Assembly (NCBI GenBank): GCA_945788155.1 | Contig: CALZKX010000112.1 | Location: 1-6,697 of the forward strand | Length of the DNA stretch: 6,697 nucleotides | Source: an uncultured Flavobacteriaceae bacterium | Lineage (GTDB): Bacteria; Bacteroidota; Bacteroidia; Flavobacteriales; Flavobacteriaceae | Reading direction: 5' to 3' | Part shown: piece after piece, positions 1 to 6,133 of the stretch | Layout of the letters: the number at the start of each line of letters is the position of its first letter | How positions within the stretch are numbered: position 1 is the first letter of the stretch | The notes under the pieces: model-generated | The model's input: the letters and a program-made list of their open reading frames with translations, nothing else | Database searches by the model: none | What the model was told of the DNA's origin: nothing | Position numbers and translations under genes: made by a program

Positions 1-1094
1 AAAAATTTAAAGGCCATGGATGGGTTGGTATTAAATATCAAATAGATTCGAAGCAAGAGTATAATGAAATTATCTTGCATTTCAGGTTCAAAGAAAATGA
101 TGCACGTTTACAACAAGAAACATTAGGTAAACTTGGTACAAACTTAATTTATGGTGCTTTTTACAAGTATAACGAACCAAAAAAATTATTACGTTATTTA
201 TATGACCACTTAGATAAAGACCAACTAGAAATTGATACCATCAACTTTTCAGGACCTATTTTTGAAAATGTTGACAACCGCTTGATGAGCTTGCAATTGG
301 TTAAAAATGGTATGACAGATGCTGTCATGTTTGACCCTGATGGCCATAATGTATTACCAGCCAGAGTGCTTTATAAAAAGAATATTTTGGCACTTCGAGG
401 CAGTTTTAGGCCTGTTACCAAGGTAAATATGGATATGTTTGAAAAATCATACCAAATGTTTTTACAGGAAAACAGGGTTGACGAAAAAAATACTCAAACA
501 CTTTTTGAAATTACGCTATCTAATCTTCGTGCAGAAGGCGAAATTGATGAACAAGATTTTATGGATAGGGCAGATTTGCTTTGTTCTCTAGGACAAACAG
601 TACTGATTTCCAATTTTCAAGAATATTATAAATTAGTAGAATACTTCTCTCAATACACAAAAGCGCGTCTTGGCTTAGCTATGGGAGTGAATAACTTAGT
701 AGATATTTTTGATGAAAAATATTATAGGCATTTAAGTGGAGGTATTTTGGAAGCATTTGGTAAGCTATTCTTTAAAGATTTAAAAGTGTATCTATATCCA
801 ATGGTCGATAAAGCGACTGGAGAATTAATTACTAGTGAAAACCTAAAAGTACATCCACGTATGAAAGAATTATATAAATTCTTTAAATACAACGGCAAAG
901 TTACTGATGTAAAAGATTATGATCCTGAAACCTTAAATATATTTTCAAGAGAAGTCTTAGAAAAAATTTCTACTGGTAAACGTGGTTGGAGTAATATGCT
1001 ACCAGAGGGTGTTGGTGATTTAATTAAAGATTACAGAATGTTTGGTTTTACTAGAAAACCAATTGTTTTAAGTAAAAAAGTGAAGAATAAATAA
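1..1094 (+). CDS. Conserved protein of unknown function, 5'-truncated by the window edge
   Basis: The reading frame is open from the left edge, with the first complete codon at position 3, and gives 363 visible residues before TAA at 1092-1094. A TTG at 75 could be mistaken for a start, but the frame upstream of it is clearly coding (it reads KFKGHGWVGIKYQ), so the true start lies outside the window. The protein looks soluble, with no signal peptide or membrane span in the visible part. Motif-like conserved stretches include FSGP and NRLMSLQLV from about nt 246, TDAVMFDPDG near nt 315-344, and LRGSFRPVT at nt 393-419. I recall this as a widespread bacterial family of roughly 480-500 residues that databases label inconsistently, as nicotinate-nucleotide adenylyltransferase or TonB-dependent receptor. 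Neither label is supported here: I see no nucleotidyltransferase HxGH motif and no beta-barrel pattern. It converges with bcp, 50 bp away. That it is a real gene is near certain; its function is unknown. Confidence 0.9.
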   Translation, partial: KFKGHGWVGIKYQIDSKQEYNEIILHFRFKENDARLQQETLGKLGTNLIYGAFYKYNEPKKLLRYLYDHLDKDQLEIDTINFSGPIFENVDNRLMSLQLVKNGMTDAVMFDPDGHNVLPARVLYKKNILALRGSFRPVTKVNMDMFEKSYQMFLQENRVDEKNTQTLFEITLSNLRAEGEIDEQDFMDRADLLCSLGQTVLISNFQEYYKLVEYFSQYTKARLGLAMGVNNLVDIFDEKYYRHLSGGILEAFGKLFFKDLKVYLYPMVDKATGELITSENLKVHPRMKELYKFFKYNGKVTDVKDYDPETLNIFSREVLEKISTGKRGWSNMLPEGVGDLIKDYRMFGFTRKPIVLSKKVKNK

Positions 1095-1144
1095 TCAATA
1101 AAAAGCGACGTTTGTTAACTAAGCTTGTTGTAGTAAAGCCTCTT

Positions 1145-1597
1145 TTACTTTAAAATCTGCTCGGTATGTGCCTTAGTCTTTACCTTGGTAATAACATCTT
1201 CAATAACACTATTTTCATCAATAACAAATGTGGTTCTATAAATGCCATCGAACACTCTTCCCATAAACTTCTTTGGTCCCCAAACTTTAAAAGCATTAAT
1301 TACTTCTTTCTCTTCGTCTGCTAGCAATGGATATGGAAAATCGAACTTATTTCTAAAGTTTGACTGTCTCTTTGCGCTATCTGCACTCACACCAAGTATT
1401 TCATAACCTAAAGACTGAAAACGCTGGTAATTATCCCGTAAATTACACGCTTCTACCGTACAACCTGGTGTACTTGCTTTTGGGTAAAAAAACAATACCA
1501 GTTTTTTACCTTTATAATCATTGAGTGAAATTACTTGTCCATCTTGGTCTTTAGATGTAAAATTTGGTGCCTTATCTCCTATTTTTAAAGTCGTCAT
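1145..1597 (-). CDS. bcp: Thioredoxin-dependent thiol peroxidase (BCP/PrxQ-type peroxiredoxin)
   Basis: This cytosolic peroxiredoxin reduces hydrogen peroxide and organic hydroperoxides, with electrons usually supplied by thioredoxin. It has 150 residues, close to the roughly 150-156 usual for the family. A thioredoxin-like fold is indicated by the strand LVLFFYP (33-39), followed by the active site STPGCTVEAC (42-51). C46 is the predicted peroxidatic cysteine, in the TPGCT motif. C51, five residues later, matches the resolving cysteine of the E. coli-like BCP class, which forms an intramolecular disulfide. R121, in YRTTFVID, fits the conserved active-site arginine. The ATG at 1597 begins the expected N-terminus (LKIGDKAPNF). 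The gene diverges from nth across 37 bp with overlapping promoters, so its leader would be only about 19 nt. It ends facing the unknown gene on the left. The family assignment is secure. Confidence 0.96.
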   Translation of the reverse strand: MTTLKIGDKAPNFTSKDQDGQVISLNDYKGKKLVLFFYPKASTPGCTVEACNLRDNYQRFQSLGYEILGVSADSAKRQSNFRNKFDFPYPLLADEEKEVINAFKVWGPKKFMGRVFDGIYRTTFVIDENSVIEDVITKVKTKAHTEQILK

Positions 1598-1603
1598 ATT
1601 TAG

Positions 1604-1611
1604 TATCTTTG
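1604..1611 (+). promoter_or_regulatory. Bacteroidota -7 promoter element for nth
   Basis: TATCTTTG is a perfect match to the Bacteroidota consensus TAnnTTTG. It would place the transcription start near 1617, leaving a leader of about 17-18 nt before the ATG at 1635. A T-run at 1582-1586, inside the first codons of bcp, sits about 17 bp upstream where a -33 TTTG would be expected, but it is only a partial match. The element is one arm of an inverted repeat with the bcp promoter. Confidence 0.7.
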
Positions 1612-1621
1612 ATTTTCTTTA

Positions 1622-1629
1622 CAAAGATA
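1622..1629 (-). promoter_or_regulatory. Bacteroidota -7 promoter element for bcp
   Basis: Read on the minus strand this is TATCTTTG, identical to the nth element and mirrored around about 1616.5. The predicted start is near 1616, leaving about 19 nt of leader before the bcp ATG at 1597. A T-run on the minus strand at 1652-1648, inside the start of nth, lies 18 bp upstream as a weak -33 candidate. The two promoters face each other and their polymerase footprints must overlap. Confidence 0.7.
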
Positions 1630-1634
1630 AGTCA

Positions 1635-2294
1635 ATGACCAAGCAAGAAAAAGTAGATTTTGTTATAAAAACCTTAAATAAGCTCTATCCTGAAATACCT
1701 ATTCCATTAGATCATAAAGACCCATATACGTTGCTCATTGCAGTACTTATGTCTGCACAAAGTACTGATGTTCGTGTCAATCAAATAACGCCATTATTAT
1801 TAGAGAAAGCTGATAATCCATACGATATGGTGAAACTCACTGTAAATGACATACGCGAGATTATTAAACCAGTAGGATTATCGCCAATGAAAAGCAAAGG
1901 TATTCATGGATTGTCTCAAATATTAATAGATAAGCACGATGGGAAAGTACCTCAAAGTTTTGAAGCTTTGGAGGAGCTACCAGCAGTTGGACATAAAACG
2001 GCTAGTGTAGTGATGTCGCAAGCGTTTGGTATTCCTGCTTTTCCTGTTGATACGCATATTCACAGACTCATGTATCGTTGGAATTTTACCAATGGTAAAA
2101 ATGTGGTGCAAACCGAAAAAGATGCCAAACGATTGTTTCCAAAAGAATTATGGAACGAGCTTCATTTACAAATTATTTGGTATGGTCGCCAATATTCGCC
2201 TGCAAGAGGATGGGACCTAGAAAAAGACATTATTACTAAAACCATTGGCAGAAAAACGGTGATTGACGAGTATTACAAAGCAAAAAAGCCCTAA
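1635..2294 (+). CDS. nth: Endonuclease III-family DNA glycosylase/AP lyase lacking the iron-sulfur cluster
   Basis: This enzyme of base excision repair removes oxidised pyrimidines from DNA and nicks the abasic site by beta-elimination. It has 219 residues, against about 211 in E. coli. The ATG at 1635 is chosen because it begins the conserved N-terminus. The frame is open back to 1521, but that part overlaps bcp antisense and does not look like family sequence. Family motifs are LMSAQSTD (38-45), the helix-hairpin-helix LPAVGHKTASVV (115-126) with the predicted catalytic lysine K121, and PVDTHIHR (137-144) with the catalytic aspartate D139. Oddly, the C-terminal C-x6-C-x2-C-x5-C cluster site of the family is absent: after WYGRQYSPARGW the protein reads DLEKDIITKTIG, and it contains no cysteine anywhere. 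Both catalytic residues are kept, so it is probably active. A MutY-type adenine glycosylase is unlikely, given its length and the lysine. Confidence 0.95.
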   Translation: MTKQEKVDFVIKTLNKLYPEIPIPLDHKDPYTLLIAVLMSAQSTDVRVNQITPLLLEKADNPYDMVKLTVNDIREIIKPVGLSPMKSKGIHGLSQILIDKHDGKVPQSFEALEELPAVGHKTASVVMSQAFGIPAFPVDTHIHRLMYRWNFTNGKNVVQTEKDAKRLFPKELWNELHLQIIWYGRQYSPARGWDLEKDIITKTIGRKTVIDEYYKAKKP

Positions 2295-2315
2295 TGGTTA
2301 GTTAGGACTTTTTTT
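2282..2315. terminator. Probable bidirectional intrinsic terminator between nth and the small ORF
   Basis: Arms AAAGCCCTAA (2285-2294) and TTAGGACTTT (2302-2311) pair with one C-A mismatch around a 7-nt loop. They extend with A-T pairs outward. On + a run of seven T follows (2309-2315), ending the nth transcript; the left arm includes the nth stop codon. On - the complementary run at 2287-2282 gives six T, so the hairpin could also end the transcript arriving from the sigma factor side. Confidence 0.7.
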
Positions 2316-2324
2316 CGCCAAAGT

Positions 2325-2468
2325 TTAGTTTAAAAGCGCTTCAAACTTTAATTTATTACAACTTATAACACTTAAAGCCTGAGAATAATTCAGAAGAAAA
2401 TTAACCGTTTCTTCACTCGGTTTTAACGTTTCAAAATGTTTTGAATCTTCAATGTAAAGTTTTTCCAT
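2325..2468 (-). CDS. Small conserved-looking hypothetical protein, 47 residues, downstream of the sigma factor
   Basis: An ATG at 2468 opens 47 codons ending in TAA at 2327-2325. An in-frame TAA at 2480-2478 fixes this ATG as the only possible ATG start. The protein begins MEKLYIEDSKHFETL and ends KFEALLN. Residues 18-34 (SEETVNFLLNYSQALSV) would form an amphipathic helix after a proline. It is hydrophilic overall, with no signal peptide or membrane span, and has one cysteine (C37). It follows the sigma factor gene by 57 bp on the same strand with no terminator visible between them. It ends 10 bp before the shared terminator, so it completes the transcription unit neatly. I recall very similar short proteins in other flavobacteria, but could not check this. 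Its function is unknown; a role as a partner of the sigma factor is only a guess from position. It could be a chance ORF, but sequence character and placement argue against that. Confidence 0.72.
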   Translation of the reverse strand: MEKLYIEDSKHFETLKPSEETVNFLLNYSQALSVISCNKLKFEALLN

Positions 2469-2525
2469 TTGACTAAATTAGTTGTTATTATAATAGTGTA
2501 ACGTGGCATAACTTTATTTATTGTA

Positions 2526-3116
2526 TTAATTTGTCAAAACAATATTATGTTTATCTATAACCTTTCTTAAATTTATAAGTGCATAACGCATTCTACCTAA
2601 AGCAGTATTAATGCTAACACCAGTGTTTTCAGATATTTCCTTAAAACTCATATCATTATACATACGCATCACCAGTACTTGTTTTTGGTCTTCAGGAAGC
2701 TCTTCAATTAAACGTCTCACATCTTGCTGTACTTGTTCTTTAATAATGGATTTTTCTGCATTTAATGAAGAATCACTTAATACCGAAAAAATATTAAACT
2801 CCTGGCCATTATCAAATTTCGGCATTCTGCTATTCTTTCTAAAATGGTCTATAACCAAATTATGAGCAATACGCATTACCCAAGGAAGAAATTTACCTTC
2901 TTCATTATATTTTCCTAGCTTTAATGTTCTAATAACCTTTATAAAAGTGTCCTGAAAAACATCTTCGGTTACATCGCGGTCGTAAACCTTAGAGTAAATA
3001 AAACTGTAAATTTTTTGTTTGTGTCTTGTAATTAAAACTGATAAAGCGCTCTCGTCGCCTTTAATGTAGTTACTAACTAATACAGCATCTGTGATAAGTT
3101 CTTTTTTCATAATCAT
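2526..3116 (-). CDS. RNA polymerase sigma factor, sigma-70 family, ECF type
   Basis: The protein directs RNA polymerase core to a set of promoters. It has 196 residues with the two-domain ECF layout. Region 2 lies at about 25-95, with DVFQDTFIKVI (52-62) and the region 2.3-2.4 stretch LPWVMRIAHNLVIDHFRK (77-94). A linker follows to about 135. Region 4 lies at about 138-186, with LPEDQKQVLVMRMYNDMSFK leading to a helix-turn-helix, ISENTGVSINTALGRMRYAL. No N-terminal region 1 or region 3 is present. Two starts are possible, ATG at 3116 or ATG at 3110 two codons later (MKKELITDAV); neither has a clear ribosome site, and 3110 may be the true one. No anti-sigma gene of the usual membrane FecR or zinc type is adjacent; only a 47-residue ORF follows. 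It diverges from uvrA. Its regulon cannot be read from the sequence. Confidence 0.95.
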   Translation of the reverse strand: MIMKKELITDAVLVSNYIKGDESALSVLITRHKQKIYSFIYSKVYDRDVTEDVFQDTFIKVIRTLKLGKYNEEGKFLPWVMRIAHNLVIDHFRKNSRMPKFDNGQEFNIFSVLSDSSLNAEKSIIKEQVQQDVRRLIEELPEDQKQVLVMRMYNDMSFKEISENTGVSINTALGRMRYALINLRKVIDKHNIVLTN

Positions 3117-3127
3117 TACTTTTATCT

Positions 3128-3146
3128 CAAAGAAAAAACTTCTTTG
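3128..3146 (-). promoter_or_regulatory. Small hairpin or inverted repeat in the sigma factor leader
   Basis: CAAAGAA (3128-3134) and TTCTTTG (3140-3146) form a perfect 7-bp inverted repeat with a 5-nt spacer, 11 bp upstream of the sigma ATG at 3116. In RNA it would be a modest AU-rich stem close to the ribosome landing site; in DNA it could be an operator. It lies between the predicted promoter and the gene. Such repeats can arise by chance in AT-rich DNA. Confidence 0.3.
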
Positions 3147-3217
3147 TTAGGGGTTTAAGATTTAAAAAGTAATGTTATGCTATAAGCTAATAGTTTAATT
3201 TGCTGATTAATATGAAC

Positions 3218-3250
3218 CAAATATAACAACAATCATTCCTAAAAAGCAAA
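3218..3250 (-). promoter_or_regulatory. Bacteroidota housekeeping-type promoter for the sigma factor gene
   Basis: On the minus strand, TTTG (3250-3247), 21 bp, then TATATTTG (3225-3218) match the -33 TTTG and -7 TAnnTTTG consensus in sequence and spacing. The start would fall near 3212, giving a leader of roughly 95-100 nt before the sigma ATG, long for this window. It implies transcription by the primary sigma factor rather than obvious self-activation. Confidence 0.65.
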
Positions 3251-3290
3251 AAAAATCAGCGTTTTTCCAAAAAATTCGATGAAACATCCA

Positions 3291-3322
3291 TTTTAAAAGC
3301 TAAGATAGAAGTAGTATCTTTG
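3291..3322 (+). promoter_or_regulatory. Bacteroidota promoter for uvrA
   Basis: TATCTTTG at 3315-3322 is a perfect TAnnTTTG -7 element. TTTT at 3291-3294, 20 bp upstream, is a three-of-four match to the -33 TTTG. Transcription would begin near 3328, leaving a leader of only about 13 nt before the ATG at 3341. The extended 11-mer TAGTATCTTTG (3312-3322) is identical to that in front of nth (1601-1611). No SOS-box-like palindrome is evident. Confidence 0.65.
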
Positions 3323-3340
3323 CAAGATTATTCTTTAAAA

Positions 3341-6133
3341 ATGCCTATAAATACTAGTATTACAAATGTAAATCCAAAAAAAAACATCATTATTAAAGGT
3401 GCAAAACTGCATAATCTTAAAAATATTGATGTTGTTATCCCTAGAAATAAATTAGTGGTAATCACTGGATTATCTGGTTCTGGAAAATCCAGTTTGGCTT
3501 TTGATACACTGTATGCCGAAGGTCAACGACGTTATGTTGAAAGTTTGTCTAGTTATGCGCGCCAGTTTTTAGGAAGACTTAATAAACCAAAGGTTGATTA
3601 TATAAAAGGTATTGCGCCTGCTATTGCCATTGAGCAAAAAGTAAACTCTACAAATCCAAGGTCAACAGTTGGCACTACTACCGAGATTTACGATTATTTA
3701 AAGTTACTATTTGCAAGGATTGGAAAAACTTACTCTCCAAAATCTGGCTTAGAAGTAAAAAAAGATACGGTTTCTCATATTATTAATTATATAAAATCAT
3801 TTACTGAAGGCGAAAAACTCTTGCTCCTCGCTCCTATTTATTTAGAAGAAGGTAGAACAATGAGCGATAAACTAAAAGTGCTTTATCAGCAAGGGTATTC
3901 AAGAATAAAAGTAAATAGCAACGTAGTACGCATTGAGGAATATATTCAGAAAATTAACAATAAAGACACTATATATTTAGTCATTGATCGTGTTATAGTT
4001 AGATATGATGAAGATTTTTTTAATCGACTAGCCGATGCTATTCAAACCGCCTTTTTTGAAGGTAAAGGTGGCTGTTTTGTTGAAGTGCTTGCAAATAACA
4101 AACAGCAGTATTTTAGCAATAAATTTGAACTGGATGGTATGAGTTTTTTAGAACCAAACAGTCATCTATTCAGTTTTAACAACCCTTATGGCGCTTGCCC
4201 AAAATGTGAAGGTTATGGTGATATTATTGGTATAGATGAGAATTTAGTAGTTCCAAATACAGGATTGTCTATTTACGAAAATGCTATTTTTGCCTGGAGA
4301 GGGGAAAGCATGAGTTGGTATCGAGATCAATTGGTAAACAACTCACACAAGTTTAATTTTCCAATCCACAAGCCATATTTTGAATTAACCGAAGCACAAA
4401 AACAGCTTATTTGGACAGGAAACGAATACTTTGAAGGATTAGATAGTTTCTTTGCTGAGTTAGAAGCCAAAGCCTATAAAATACAAAATCGAGTGATGTT
4501 ATCTCGTTATAGAGGGAAAACAAAATGTACAGTTTGTAAAGGAAAGCGCTTACGTCATGAAGCAAATTATGTAAAAATTGACAATGCGACCATTACCGAT
4601 TTGGTAGAAATGTCACTTAATAAGTTAGTTGTGTTTTTTCAGCAATTAGAACTAAACGATTACGATACCAAAATTGCTAAACGTTTATTAAAGGAAATAT
4701 CAAGCAGGTTATCATTTTTAACCAACGTAGGATTAAGTTATTTAACACTCAACAGGAAATCCAATACGCTTTCTGGAGGCGAAAGTCAACGAATCAATTT
4801 GGCTACATCTCTAGGAAGTAGTTTGGTTGGTTCTATGTATATTTTAGATGAACCCAGTATTGGATTGCATCCACGTGATACCGAACGATTAATAACAGTA
4901 CTAAAATCCTTGCGAGATCTAGGTAACACAGTAATTGTGGTTGAACACGATGAAGATATTATGGCTGCAGCCGATGAAATTATTGATATTGGCCCTGAGG
5001 CTGGAACGTTTGGTGGTGAAGTTGTTGCAACAGGAAGTTATAAAGATATTTTAAACTCTAATTCGCTAACAGCTAAATATTTAAATGGCTCATATAAAAT
5101 TGAAGTGCCAAAAGAACGTAGAACCTCAAAGTATTTTGTTGACATTAAAGGTGCAAGAGAGCACAATCTAAAAAACATTGATGTTACATTTCCTTTAGGA
5201 ATGCTAACTGTTATTACTGGCGTTTCTGGAAGCGGAAAGAGTACATTGGTTAAAAAAATTCTTCATCAAGCATTAATTAAAGAAATTGGAAGCTATGGTA
5301 ACAAACTTGGAGAATTTACCTCCATTTCTGGTGATTTCAGTAATGTAAAGCATATTGAGTTTGTAGATCAAAACCCTATTGGCCGCTCTTCTAGATCTAA
5401 TCCAGTTACCTATATTAAAGCATATGATGATATTCGAGCCTTATTTTCAAAACAAAAACTAAGCACGATTAGAGGTTACCAAGCAAAACATTTTAGTTTT
5501 AATGTAGATGGAGGACGTTGTGAAACCTGTAAAGGTGAAGGCGAAGTGACTATTGAAATGCAATTTATGGCAGATGTGCATCTAGAATGTGAAACTTGTA
5601 AAGGTAAACGCTTTAAAAAAGAAGTGCTAGAAGTTACTTTTGAAGGTAAAACCATCGATGATATTTTAAATATGACCATCGATAATGCTATTTCTTTTTT
5701 TGAAGAAACAAGTCAGACAAAAATAAAAAACAAGCTACAACCCTTGCAAGATGTTGGTTTAGGATACGTCACACTAGGTCAAAGCTCTTCTACTTTGTCT
5801 GGTGGTGAAGCACAGCGAATTAAGTTGGCAACTTTTTTAGGTAAAGGAAATACTAAAGAAACTGCCCTATTTATTTTTGATGAACCTACAACAGGCTTAC
5901 ACTTTCACGACATTAAAAAGTTACTAAAATCCTTTAACGCGCTTATTGAAAAAGGGCATTCAATTATAGTGGTTGAGCATAATGTAGAACTCATTAAATG
6001 TGCCGATTATATTATAGATTTAGGGCCAGAAGGTGGCGAAAATGGAGGGCAACTTTTAGCCTCTGGAACTCCTGAAGAAGTAGCTTCAAATAACGCATCG
6101 TTTACTGGTAAGTATTTAAAGACCAAGCTTTAG
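3341..6133 (+). CDS. uvrA: UvrABC excinuclease subunit A, with a variant first zinc-finger region
   Basis: UvrA is the damage-sensing ATPase of nucleotide excision repair; as a dimer it loads UvrB at bulky DNA lesions. The protein has 930 residues (E. coli 940) and two ABC ATPase halves. Half 1 has Walker A GLSGSGKS (43-50), signature LSGGESQR (477-484), Walker B ILDEPSIGLH (501-510) and the VEHD loop (534-537). Half 2 has Walker A GVSGSGKS (627-634), CETC-x19-CETC zinc module (727-753), signature LSGGEAQR (819-826), Walker B FIFDEPTTGLH (844-854) and VEH (878-880). The ATG at 3341 is chosen over an in-frame TTG at 3320 because the latter lies inside the predicted -7 element. In the first half CPKC (286-289) and CTVC (396-399) are present, but the CxxC usually found some 25-30 residues before CPKC is missing: FELDGMSFLEP replaces E. 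coli's FACPICDYSMSELEP. The stop overlaps that of the next gene. Confidence 0.97.
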   Translation: MPINTSITNVNPKKNIIIKGAKLHNLKNIDVVIPRNKLVVITGLSGSGKSSLAFDTLYAEGQRRYVESLSSYARQFLGRLNKPKVDYIKGIAPAIAIEQKVNSTNPRSTVGTTTEIYDYLKLLFARIGKTYSPKSGLEVKKDTVSHIINYIKSFTEGEKLLLLAPIYLEEGRTMSDKLKVLYQQGYSRIKVNSNVVRIEEYIQKINNKDTIYLVIDRVIVRYDEDFFNRLADAIQTAFFEGKGGCFVEVLANNKQQYFSNKFELDGMSFLEPNSHLFSFNNPYGACPKCEGYGDIIGIDENLVVPNTGLSIYENAIFAWRGESMSWYRDQLVNNSHKFNFPIHKPYFELTEAQKQLIWTGNEYFEGLDSFFAELEAKAYKIQNRVMLSRYRGKTKCTVCKGKRLRHEANYVKIDNATITDLVEMSLNKLVVFFQQLELNDYDTKIAKRLLKEISSRLSFLTNVGLSYLTLNRKSNTLSGGESQRINLATSLGSSLVGSMYILDEPSIGLHPRDTERLITVLKSLRDLGNTVIVVEHDEDIMAAADEIIDIGPEAGTFGGEVVATGSYKDILNSNSLTAKYLNGSYKIEVPKERRTSKYFVDIKGAREHNLKNIDVTFPLGMLTVITGVSGSGKSTLVKKILHQALIKEIGSYGNKLGEFTSISGDFSNVKHIEFVDQNPIGRSSRSNPVTYIKAYDDIRALFSKQKLSTIRGYQAKHFSFNVDGGRCETCKGEGEVTIEMQFMADVHLECETCKGKRFKKEVLEVTFEGKTIDDILNMTIDNAISFFEETSQTKIKNKLQPLQDVGLGYVTLGQSSSTLSGGEAQRIKLATFLGKGNTKETALFIFDEPTTGLHFHDIKKLLKSFNALIEKGHSIIVVEHNVELIKCADYIIDLGPEGGENGGQLLASGTPEEVASNNASFTGKYLKTKL

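Noticed and set aside
1095..1144. Possible terminator between the left-edge gene and bcp
   Set aside because: On the minus strand AAGC/GCTT and GTT/AAC can pair only with a three-base internal mismatch, followed by TTTTTATT; this is too weak to call.
1521..1634. N-terminal extension of the nth reading frame
   Set aside because: It lies antisense to the start of bcp, crosses the predicted nth -7 element and does not resemble endonuclease III; the ATG at 1635 fits the family start.
2026..2220. 64-codon ORF inside nth in another frame
   Set aside because: It is a shadow of nth, with no independent start signal or family resemblance.
2469..2525. Palindromic TATTATAATA in the gap between the sigma factor and the small ORF
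   Set aside because: It is a short all-AT palindrome with no T-run placed as a terminator would need; expected by chance here.
2611..2865. 84-codon plus-strand ORF opposite the sigma factor gene
   Set aside because: It is antisense to a clear sigma factor and has low-complexity, serine- and leucine-rich content typical of a shadow frame.
3207..3287. 26-codon minus-strand ORF with a hydrophobic end (FFCFLGMIVVIFGSY), possibly a small membrane peptide
   Set aside because: It spans the predicted -33 and -7 elements of the sigma promoter, has no promoter of its own that I can see, and ORFs of this length are common by chance in AT-rich DNA.
3320..3340. TTG start for uvrA seven codons upstream of the ATG
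   Set aside because: The TTG is part of the TATCTTTG promoter element, so it would not be in the transcript.
5476..5679. 67-codon minus-strand ORF inside uvrA
   Set aside because: It is antisense to the conserved zinc module of UvrA, and its composition reflects the opposite strand.
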